A stretch of 5,521 nt of DNA from Tardiphaga sp. Its GTDB lineage: Bacteria; Pseudomonadota; Alphaproteobacteria; Rhizobiales; Xanthobacteraceae. The DNA is taken from the NCBI GenBank assembly GCA_028290765.1, contig JAQGJF010000781.1, positions 1-5,521 on the forward strand. The letters are read 5' to 3'. Below, in pieces: positions 1 through 4,975 of this stretch (its first letter is position 1; each line of letters opens with the position of its first letter). The notes beneath the pieces are model-generated. The model did no database searches, was not told where the DNA came from, and worked only from the letters and a program-made list of their open reading frames with translations. The translations under genes and the position numbers were made by a program.

Positions 1-337
1 CGGGTCCGGAAGCAAATTTGGGCGCTAAAATGCCTTTCTTCCAGAACTTGCTTACGAATATCTGGTTGCCCAACTCACGATAGAGCTCCTTCAACTTGTC
101 CACCGACATGCCGCAGGCGAGTCCGGCCGCGATGATCGATCCGGTCGATGTGCCGCCGATAAGGTCGAAATATTCGGAAAGCACAAAATCTTGTCTGCCG
201 CTTCGCTGCTTCAGCATGTTCTCGATAGCGCTTAGATATTCGAGGGTCAGAATGCCGCGAATGCCACCACCGTCGAGCGAAAGAATACGCTTCGGCGCTG
301 TTGTCGGGTCAAAATGCTGCTGTTTGCTTCGGGCCAT
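1..337 (-). CDS. patatin-like phospholipase, N-terminal part (cut by window edge)
   Basis: Reading leftward from ATG at 337-335 gives 112 codons without a stop, running off the window. Residues 22-28 are DGGGIRG, the patatin oxyanion-hole motif, preceded by a hydrophobic strand (RILSL). Residues 62-66 are GTSTG, the GxSxG nucleophile elbow, making Ser64 the expected nucleophile. In this family Ser pairs with an Asp in a later D-G-A/G motif, which lies outside the window. Family members are Ser-Asp lipid acyl hydrolases acting on membrane phospholipids. There is no signal peptide, so a cytosolic enzyme is expected. The start is supported by AAGGAG (344-349 on the plus strand) six bases upstream. 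The first 300 bases have 160 G+C, poorer than the sugar genes, suggesting a different history. Patatins of this short-N-terminus type include housekeeping-like lipases and effectors of CBASS defence (CapV), but no cyclase or other defence partner is visible. The family call is firm; the specific role is unknown. Confidence 0.9.
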   Translation of the reverse strand, partial: MARSKQQHFDPTTAPKRILSLDGGGIRGILTLEYLSAIENMLKQRSGRQDFVLSEYFDLIGGTSTGSIIAAGLACGMSVDKLKELYRELGNQIFVSKFWKKGILAPKFASGP

Positions 338-693
338 TGGCGTCTCCTTGGGCGACGACGATCACTGCTCTCTGGGCAAGCGGGTCAGTCTACTCGAAAA
401 CGGGGATCCTGTTTGGCCGGTGCGGTCGACGAGCTTCTCAAGCTCGGTCGCCGCCCTCTGGTTCGTGTGTTTGCATCAGTTTTGCGAACGCCATATCCCG
501 CCGGGGCGAGAGCCTCCGATCGCCATCTGGTATTCCGGTCCGACTGCACAACCACAGCGAGAACAGTAGATTGCAGTGGGCTTCCGTGCAAGGCACGCAA
601 AAATAATTTTAGGACGGTCGACGACACAATCCAGTCTTGTTGTGTTGCCCGGATCGCTTCACTGGGCTCGCAACGGCGCCTCGCGTTCCGCGC
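338..693. other. intergenic region without a convincing gene
   Basis: This stretch lies upstream of the minus-strand patatin gene and downstream of the minus-strand SDR gene. Open frames cross it on both strands, but their translations are rich in Arg, Ser and Pro, show no recognisable motif and have no good ribosome site. It probably holds the patatin promoter, although I see no strong -35/-10 pair. Structures seen are a hairpin at 427-450, a 10-base direct repeat CGGTCGACGA at 423-432 and 615-624, and a small inverted repeat ACACAA/TTGTGT (624-629 and 640-645). An A/T-rich patch lies at 600-611. A decayed gene cannot be excluded. Confidence 0.6.
427..450. repeat. small hairpin upstream of the patatin gene
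   Basis: CGAC-GAGCTT (427-436), loop CTC, then AAGCTC-(G)-GTCG (440-450) can form ten base pairs with one bulged G at 446. No T-run follows on either strand, so it is not a standard intrinsic terminator. It lies about 90 bases upstream of the patatin start codon and could be a regulator site or have no function. Confidence 0.4.
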
Positions 694-1470
694 TCACACC
701 CACCCGCCATCCACCACATACTGCTGATTGGTACACGCGCTCGCCTCGTCCGACGCAAAGAACAGCGTCGCCCGCGCGATTTCGTCCGGCATCAGGCGGC
801 GCTTCAGGCATTGGCGCTGCATCAATTCCTTTTCGGTTTCGGGATTGAGCCAGAGATCAAGCTGCCGCTGCGTCATAATCCAGCCCGGCGCGATCGCGTT
901 GACGCGGATGTTGTAGGGACCGAAATCACGCGCCAGCGACCGCGTCAGCCCGAGCACACCGGACTTCGCCGCGGTATAGGCGGCCATGCCGCCCTGCCCG
1001 ATCATCCAGGAGGTCGAACCGAAATTGACGATCGATCCGGACTTCGCCTCGATCATGTCGGGAAGCACGGCCTGCGCCGCAAAGAACTGATGTCTCAGGT
1101 TGACGGCGATCCGGTCGTCCCAGAATTCCGGCGTGACCTCGAGCGTCGCATGGCGCTGGTCATGCGCCGCATTGTTGATGAGAATTTGAATCCCGCCGAA
1201 CGTGCTCCGGATCTTGCCGATCGCGGCGCGCAGCGCGGCGATGTCGGTGAGGTCGGCGTGCTCGAAGTGAACGTTGTGGCCTTGCGCCGCCAGTTCCTTG
1301 GCCAACGCGCGCGACTCGGCTTCCTTGATGTCGATGAAGGCGGTCTTGGCGCCCTGCGCCGCAAAACGCCGCACGATGGCCTCGCCGATGCCGCTGCCGC
1401 CGCCGGTGACCAGAACGGTCTTGCTGGCCAAATCCGGATAAATCGCCCCCGTCGACGCTGCGCTCGCCAT
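694..1470 (-). CDS. SDR-family NAD(P)-dependent oxidoreductase, aldose-dehydrogenase-like
   Basis: A complete classical short-chain dehydrogenase of 258 residues, close to the usual 250. TGGGSGIG at residues 22-29 is the TGxxxGxG dinucleotide-binding motif. Asp47 at the end of the second strand (FIDI) favours NAD over NADP. NNAA at 99-102, Asn124, Ser152, Tyr165 and Lys169 (YTAAK) complete the expected Asn-Ser-Tyr-Lys tetrad, so the enzyme should be active. The C-terminus DGGWV is typical of the family. Features such as AIYP near the N-terminus, VNLRH, NFGSTSW and QCLKRR resemble, from memory, the Caulobacter D-xylose 1-dehydrogenase subgroup. Oxidation of an aldose to its lactone is therefore the best guess, but the substrate is not proven. 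The start at 1470 is chosen because GGGAG (1477-1481) sits six bases upstream and residues match the family from there; the frame stays open to 1704 but would run through the promoter region. The gene is divergent from the sugar importer, implying shared control. Confidence 0.88.
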   Translation of the reverse strand: MASAASTGAIYPDLASKTVLVTGGGSGIGEAIVRRFAAQGAKTAFIDIKEAESRALAKELAAQGHNVHFEHADLTDIAALRAAIGKIRSTFGGIQILINNAAHDQRHATLEVTPEFWDDRIAVNLRHQFFAAQAVLPDMIEAKSGSIVNFGSTSWMIGQGGMAAYTAAKSGVLGLTRSLARDFGPYNIRVNAIAPGWIMTQRQLDLWLNPETEKELMQRQCLKRRLMPDEIARATLFFASDEASACTNQQYVVDGGWV

Positions 1471-1476
1471 GGTTTT

Positions 1477-1481
1477 CTCCC
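1477..1481 (-). promoter_or_regulatory. ribosome binding site fixing the SDR start
   Basis: GGGAG on the minus strand lies six bases before the ATG at 1470-1468. It decides for the 258-residue protein over longer in-frame versions whose N-termini would be translated control region. Confidence 0.7.
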
Positions 1482-1513
1482 TGTCGTGGCTCGATGGCCC
1501 TTGCACCACCTCT

Positions 1514-1541
1514 AGCATATCGAGCCGATTGGTCACATCAA
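1514..1541 (-). promoter_or_regulatory. candidate promoter of the SDR gene
   Basis: On the minus strand, TTGATG (plus-strand 1536-1541; 4/6 match to TTGACA) and TATGCT (1514-1519; 4/6 match to TATAAT) are separated by 16 bases. Transcription would begin near 1507, leaving a leader of roughly 37 bases. The -35 box coincides with the left half of the upstream dyad at 1536-1547, so a protein bound there would block it. Confidence 0.45.
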
Positions 1542-1547
1542 AAGATG
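1536..1547. promoter_or_regulatory. putative operator O1 (CATC-AAAA-GATG)
   Basis: A 4+4 bp inverted repeat around AAAA. It overlaps the candidate -35 box of the SDR promoter and ends three bases before the candidate -35 box of the ABC operon. It is matched by a second copy at 1590-1601. The regulator family is not identifiable from the site. Confidence 0.45.
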
Positions 1548-1549
1548 AG

Positions 1550-1578
1550 TTGCGCACCTCAATTCTCCGGGCTAGGCT
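1550..1578 (+). promoter_or_regulatory. candidate promoter of the sugar ABC operon
   Basis: TTGCGC (1550-1555) and TAGGCT (1573-1578) are separated by 17 bases. Each matches the sigma-70 consensus at only three positions, but the spacing is ideal and the location, between the two dyads, is right. Transcription would start near 1585, giving a leader of about 40 bases before the binding-protein ATG. Confidence 0.4.
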
Positions 1579-1589
1579 AACGGCAACAA

Positions 1590-1601
1590 CGTCAAAAGAC
1601 G
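1590..1601. promoter_or_regulatory. putative operator O2 (CGTC-AAAA-GACG)
   Basis: This is the second copy of the dyad at 1536-1547, in the same orientation. The A/T pair of the first copy is replaced by a G/C pair at the symmetric positions, so the dyad is kept. It lies just downstream of the predicted start of the ABC operon, where a bound repressor would block transcription. The centres of the two copies are 54 bp apart, close to five helical turns. Confidence 0.45.
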
Positions 1602-1610
1602 ATCGACCCA

Positions 1611-1620
1611 GGGGAGAGGA
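1611..1620 (+). promoter_or_regulatory. ribosome binding site fixing the binding-protein start
   Basis: The purine-rich GGGGAGAGGA ends four bases before the ATG at 1625. It selects that codon, which also opens a clear signal peptide, over the in-frame ATG at 1469, which would overlap the divergent gene start. Confidence 0.75.
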
Positions 1621-1624
1621 CAGC

Positions 1625-2884
1625 ATGAGGATATTTAAGCGGGCCGCTGTGGCGGCGGCTGTGTTGCTGCTGACAGCCAGCGCGGCATCGGCACAAACCA
1701 CCATCCGATGGCTTCATCTCGAGGTGAACCCGAACCAGGTGAAAATCTGGGAGGACGTCGCGCGCGACTTCGAGGCCAAGAATCCCGGCGTGCGGGTCGA
1801 GACCCAGTTCCTCGAGAACGAGGCCTACAAGGCCAAGCTGCCGAGCATGCTGCAATCGAAGGACCGGCCCCAGATCATCTACAGCTGGGCCGGCGGCGTG
1901 CTGAAATCGCAGATCGAAGCCGGCGTGCTCGAAGACATCGCAGCGCCCTTGGGCGACACCAAGAACAATCTGTCGCCGGCCGCGGTCAACGCCTTCTCCC
2001 TCGACGGCAAGATCTACGGCATCCCCTTTGCGCAGTCGCAGGTTGGCTTTTTCTACAACAAGGAATTGATGGCCAAGGCCGGCGTCGACGGCGCTGCGAT
2101 CAAGACCTGGGACGATCTGCTCGACGCGGTGAAGAAGCTGAAGACCGCCGGCATCACGCCGCTGATGGTCGGCGGCGCCGACAAATGGCCGATCCATTTC
2201 TATTGGACCTATCTCGCCGTCCGCATCGGTGGCAAACCGGCCTTTGAGGCCGCCTTACGCGGCGAGAATGGCGGTTTCGCCGGCGAAACCTTCGTCAAAT
2301 CGGGACAGCTGTTCAAGCAACTGGTCGACCTGCAGCCGTTCCAGAACGGTTTTCTCGGCTTCAAGAATCCGCAAGCCCTCGGCGCCTTCGGCGACGGCAA
2401 GGCGGCGATGACGCTGGCGATCTCGAGCGCCTATCACCAGCAGCGCGCGCTCGCCGCCGACAAGAAAGGCATCAGCGACGACAACCTCGGCTGGCTCGAT
2501 TTCCCGACGGTCGCCGGCGGCAAGGGCGACCCGAGCGACACGCTGGGCGGCATCAACGGCTGGCTTGTCACCAAGGGCGCGCCCAAGGAAACCGTGACGT
2601 TCCTGAAATATTTCGTCTCGCAGGACGTCCAGAAAAAACTCGCCGCCGGCAATTTTCTGATCCCGGTCTACAAGGGCGCCGACGAAGGCCTAGCCAGCCC
2701 CTTGATGCGCATCGTCGCGCAGAATCTGGCGAAGTCGAAATATCATCAGAACTATTACGACCAGAGCTTGGGGCCGTCGGTCGGGCGCGTGGTCAACGAC
2801 GTCACCGCCGAAATCGCCGGCGGCAGCATGACGCCGGAAGCCGCCGCCAAGGCGATCCAGGAAGCCTACAAGCAGGGCAATTGA
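1625..2884 (+). CDS. CUT1-type sugar ABC transporter, periplasmic substrate-binding protein
   Basis: A complete 419-residue family 1 extracellular solute-binding protein (MalE-like cluster), of typical length. Residues 1-23 form a Sec signal peptide: MRIFKR, a hydrophobic AAVAAAVLLLTA core, and an ASA cleavage site before Gln24. The mature protein starts with a TIRWLHL strand. It then shows the usual landmarks: the DRPQIIYSWAGG strand and turn (80-91), YGIPFA (131-136) followed by FFYNKEL (142-148), and FGDGKAAM (255-262), a motif seen in many members. No lipobox cysteine is present, so the protein should be free in the periplasm. It would capture a sugar or oligosaccharide and deliver it to the two permeases downstream; the ligand cannot be deduced. 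It is the first gene of the operon, expressed from the divergent control region. A 271-base gap with a large palindromic element follows it, which may keep its level above that of the permeases. Confidence 0.93.
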   Translation: MRIFKRAAVAAAVLLLTASAASAQTTIRWLHLEVNPNQVKIWEDVARDFEAKNPGVRVETQFLENEAYKAKLPSMLQSKDRPQIIYSWAGGVLKSQIEAGVLEDIAAPLGDTKNNLSPAAVNAFSLDGKIYGIPFAQSQVGFFYNKELMAKAGVDGAAIKTWDDLLDAVKKLKTAGITPLMVGGADKWPIHFYWTYLAVRIGGKPAFEAALRGENGGFAGETFVKSGQLFKQLVDLQPFQNGFLGFKNPQALGAFGDGKAAMTLAISSAYHQQRALAADKKGISDDNLGWLDFPTVAGGKGDPSDTLGGINGWLVTKGAPKETVTFLKYFVSQDVQKKLAAGNFLIPVYKGADEGLASPLMRIVAQNLAKSKYHQNYYDQSLGPSVGRVVNDVTAEIAGGSMTPEAAAKAIQEAYKQGN

Positions 2885-2948
2885 TGATGGGTGCGGGTTT
2901 TACACTTGGCAACGCCCTTTCTTACCCTCCCCTGAAGGGGGAGGGTCG

Positions 2949-2976
2949 GCTACATCGGACCTTTGTCCGATGTAGC
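2949..2976. repeat. perfect 12-bp hairpin within the palindromic element
   Basis: GCTACATCGGAC (2949-2960), loop CTTT, GTCCGATGTAGC (2965-2976). It forms the left limb of the element. No T-run follows on the plus strand, so it is not a standard terminator, but it would be a strong barrier to 3' exonucleases in the transcript. Confidence 0.85.
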
Positions 2977-3042
2977 CGGGGTGGGGTGATTGTTCATCCG
3001 CGGCCTATCCACCCGGTCTCGGCCGCCGCACACCCCACCCCG
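2977..3042. repeat. central inverted repeat of the palindromic element
   Basis: CGGGGTGGGGTG at 2977-2988 is the exact complement of CACCCCACCCCG at 3031-3042. The 42 bases between contain a further 6-bp stem, so this forms the central limb. In RNA it would make a long, very stable stem nested inside the outer arms. Confidence 0.8.
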
Positions 3043-3073
3043 ACACGCGTCGCGCTTCGCGCAACACGCGTCG
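3043..3073. repeat. 10-base direct repeat in the right limb of the element
   Basis: ACACGCGTCG occurs at 3043-3052 and again at 3064-3073, flanking a CGCG-CTT-CGCG mini-hairpin (3051-3061). Each copy contains the palindrome ACGCGT. The right limb is thus unlike the left hairpin in sequence, suggesting the element is a mosaic of exchangeable modules. Confidence 0.7.
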
Positions 3074-3116
3074 ACCCTCCCCCTCCAGGGGAGGGTAAGC
3101 AAGAGACGCGGCGACC

Positions 3117-3180
3117 GCTCCCTCTACCCGCACTCGCCCTCCCCTCGCCCGCCCCATGACCCTCCTTCATCCCCACGCCA
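3117..3180 (+). promoter_or_regulatory. C-rich, G-poor tract (possible Rho loading site)
   Basis: By hand count these 64 bases contain 39 C and only 7 G. The tract follows the palindromic element and runs over the proposed permease start. Rho utilisation sites are typically unstructured, C-rich and G-poor, so the tract could load Rho when permease translation is poor. This is inference from composition only; chance is possible in a G+C-rich genome. Confidence 0.25.
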
Positions 3181-4082
3181 TCGGCCCCTCGATGCGCGCA
3201 TTCTCGATGCGTCGGCCGTTCGATTCCGGAAAACTCACCGCCGCGTTGTTGTTCCTGCCGCCGGCGCTGCTGCTGTTCACGCTGTTCGTGATGATGCCGG
3301 TGGTCGAAGCGGCGTGGTATTCGGGCTTCAACTGGAACGGCTTTGGCAGCCCGAAGAACTGGATCGGGCTCGACAATTACCGTTTCGTGTTCGACAGCCG
3401 CGCCTTCGGCCTCGCCTTCCGCAACAACATTCTGATCATCGCGGTGTCGCTGCTGGTACAGCTGCCGCTGGCATTGTCGCTGGCGCTGATCCTGGCGAAC
3501 AAATTTCGCGGCGCGGTGGCGTTGCGCATGCTGTTCTTCATGCCCTACATCCTGGCCGAGATCGCCACCGGCCTGATTTTCTCCTTCGTCTATGACGGCG
3601 ACTATGGCCTGCTCGCCGCCATCTTCCGGGTGTTCGGCGCGCAGGCGCCACATCTCCTGGCCAGTCCGCAGACCTCGATGCTGGCGATCCTGATCGTGGT
3701 GGTGTGGAAATATTTCGGCTTTCACATGATGCTGTTCATCGCCGCCCTGCAGGGCATGGACCGCAATCTGGTCGAAGCCGGACAGATCGACGGCGCCACG
3801 CGCTGGCAGAATCTGCGCTACATCGTTATTCCACTGCTCAAGCCGACCATCCGGCTCTCGGCATTCTTTGCCATCGTCGGCTCGCTGCAGCTGTTCGACC
3901 TGATCATGCCGCTGAGCCGCGGCGGGCCGGCGGATTCCTCACACACCATGGTGAGCTTTCTCTACACTTTTGGCGTGATGCGGATGCGTGTCGGCTTCGG
4001 CAGCGCCGTCGGCGTGATCCTGTTCCTCATCTGCGTCACCTTCGCCTTCACCTATAAACGCTGGATGATGCGCGATGAGTGA
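3156..4082 (+). CDS. CUT1-type sugar ABC transporter permease, MalF-like
   Basis: An inner-membrane permease of 308 residues if started at 3156. Hydrophobic segments lie near residues 28-50, 90-115, 123-147, 175-200, 233-255 and 275-298, giving the usual six spans. The cytoplasmic EAA loop that docks the ATPase is at 207-230, from E-A-G-Q-I-D-G-A to the I-P-L-L-K-P end; the third position is Gly instead of the common Ala. SRGGP near 254-258 is typical of MalF-type subunits. The start is uncertain. An in-frame stop at 3096 and no GTG or TTG codon after it leave ATG codons at 3156, 3192 and 3207, none with a clear Shine-Dalgarno sequence; 3156 is the longest choice, and the other two would still keep the first membrane span. 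The gene overlaps the next permease by eight bases (ATGAGTGA), so the two are probably translationally coupled. It should pair with that permease to form the translocation pore. Confidence 0.92.
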   Translation: MTLLHPHAIGPSMRAFSMRRPFDSGKLTAALLFLPPALLLFTLFVMMPVVEAAWYSGFNWNGFGSPKNWIGLDNYRFVFDSRAFGLAFRNNILIIAVSLLVQLPLALSLALILANKFRGAVALRMLFFMPYILAEIATGLIFSFVYDGDYGLLAAIFRVFGAQAPHLLASPQTSMLAILIVVVWKYFGFHMMLFIAALQGMDRNLVEAGQIDGATRWQNLRYIVIPLLKPTIRLSAFFAIVGSLQLFDLIMPLSRGGPADSSHTMVSFLYTFGVMRMRVGFGSAVGVILFLICVTFAFTYKRWMMRDE

Positions 4083-4926
4083 AACGGCTGCATTCTCGGA
4101 CCGAGGCTTCGACCGCGTCGCACTCGGCAAGGTGCTATTCCTCACCGTGATAGCTGTCTTTGTCGCGACGCCGTTAATCGCGACCGTGCTCGGCGGCTTC
4201 AAGTCGATCGGCGAACTCCGCACCAATCCGTTCGGCCTGCCGCAGGTCTGGGAATGGCAGAACTACGGCGACATCCTGCTGTCGAAACGCTACTGGCAGC
4301 TGCTCGGCAATTCGCTTGTTATCTCGACCCTGACGGTGATCCTGACGTTGATCGCCGCTTCGATGGCTGCCTTCGTTTTCGCGCAGATCAAATTCTTCGG
4401 CAGCAACATGCTGATGAGCTACGTCACCATGGGGCTGTTGTTTCCCGCCGCGACCGCGATCCTGCCGCTGTTCATCAAGGTGCGCGACCTCGGCCTGCTC
4501 GATTCCTACTTCGGCGTGGTGCTGCCGCAGGTGGCCTTTGCGCTGGCGATGAGCATTCTCTTGCTGCGGCGCTTCTTCAAGGACATTCCCTACGAACTTT
4601 TGGAAGCGGCGCTGGTCGACGGCTGCAGCTATATCGACTTCTTCCGTTATGTGACGCTGCCGCTGTCGCGGCCGATCCTCGCCACCGTCGGCACCATCGT
4701 CTTCGTCAACAGCTGGAATTCGTATCTGATCCCGCTGATCATGCTGAACAGCAACGATCTCTATCCATGGCCCCTCGGCATCATGGTGTACCAGGGCGAA
4801 TATTCCTCGGAATGGCACCTGATCCTGGCCTTCGTCACGCTGACCATCCTGCCGACCATCGTGCTGTTCTTGTTTGCGCAAAAGCACATCGTCGCGGGCC
4901 TCACGGCGGGGGCGGTCAAGGGCTGA
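4075..4926 (+). CDS. CUT1-type sugar ABC transporter permease, MalG-like
   Basis: A complete 283-residue partner permease with about six membrane spans, the first near residues 17-40. The EAA loop is at 177-200: E-A-A-L-V-D-G-C, then the conserved TLPLSRP end. Cys184 stands where Ala is usual. The C-terminus AQKHIVAGLTAGAVKG is characteristic of the MalG-type subunit of CUT1 importers, as is GGFKS after the first span. The start overlaps the end of the MalF-like gene by eight bases with only weak ribosome-site character, so translation probably depends on the upstream gene. Together the two permeases would accept substrate from the periplasmic protein encoded at 1625-2884. The ATP-hydrolysing subunit required for transport is not encoded in this window. 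Confidence 0.94.
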   Translation: MSETAAFSDRGFDRVALGKVLFLTVIAVFVATPLIATVLGGFKSIGELRTNPFGLPQVWEWQNYGDILLSKRYWQLLGNSLVISTLTVILTLIAASMAAFVFAQIKFFGSNMLMSYVTMGLLFPAATAILPLFIKVRDLGLLDSYFGVVLPQVAFALAMSILLLRRFFKDIPYELLEAALVDGCSYIDFFRYVTLPLSRPILATVGTIVFVNSWNSYLIPLIMLNSNDLYPWPLGIMVYQGEYSSEWHLILAFVTLTILPTIVLFLFAQKHIVAGLTAGAVKG

Positions 4927-4975
4927 GCTTTCATAACGACAACAACAAACCAGAACCACTCGAAGCGGAGTTCTT

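Larger units (their letters stand above)
2918..3102. repeat. composite palindromic intergenic element inside the transporter operon
   Basis: The element is built of nested inverted repeats. Outer arms 2921-2948 and 3072-3099 (28 bases each) are complementary at 27 of 28 positions, with slight extension outward (CTT at 2917-2919, AAG at 3101-3103). Inside are a perfect 12-bp hairpin (2949-2976), a 12-bp inverted repeat of the G-rich type (2977-2988 with 3031-3042), a 6-bp stem GCGGCC/GGCCGC (3000-3005, 3021-3026), and a right limb with two copies of ACACGCGTCG around a small CGCG hairpin. Each outer arm can also fold on itself (CCCTCCCC with GGGGAGGG). I recall similar G/C-rich mosaic palindromes as common between genes in Bradyrhizobium and relatives. 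Its position between binding-protein and permease genes parallels the REP sequences between malE and malF of E. coli, which stabilise the upstream mRNA. No transposase is encoded, so any movement would need help in trans. Confidence 0.85.

Noticed and set aside
600..645. Terminator of the SDR gene formed by the ACACAA/TTGTGT hairpin and the A/T-rich patch at 600-611
   Set aside because: The stem is only six pairs with a ten-base loop, and the T-rich stretch starts well over ten bases after it, so it does not meet the usual form.
637..1515. Long plus-strand open frame opposite the SDR gene
   Set aside because: It is the Arg-rich antisense shadow of a clearly functional SDR gene, with no motif or ribosome site of its own. 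The same applies to long minus-strand frames opposite the transporter genes.
1469..1624. Binding protein starting at the in-frame ATG at 1469
   Set aside because: It would place 52 unrelated residues before a perfect signal peptide and overlap the divergent SDR start; the strong ribosome site precedes 1625.
1471..1704. Longer versions of the SDR protein using upstream in-frame ATG codons up to 1704
   Set aside because: The extra residues are translated control region overlapping the binding-protein gene start; the good ribosome site and family-like N-terminus are at 1470.
2949..2988. Palindromic element as an intrinsic terminator of the binding-protein transcript
   Set aside because: None of its strong hairpins is followed by a T-run, and the downstream permeases need the same transcript. 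Partial termination through Rho is left open.
3043..3073. CRISPR-like repeat from the duplicated ACACGCGTCG
   Set aside because: There are only two 10-base copies, 11 bases apart and inside a palindromic element; repeat and spacer lengths do not fit.
2881..3159. Small open frame starting ATGATGATG at the end of the binding-protein gene
   Set aside because: Its translation is simply the palindromic element read through; composition is low-complexity Pro/Arg and no homology is apparent.
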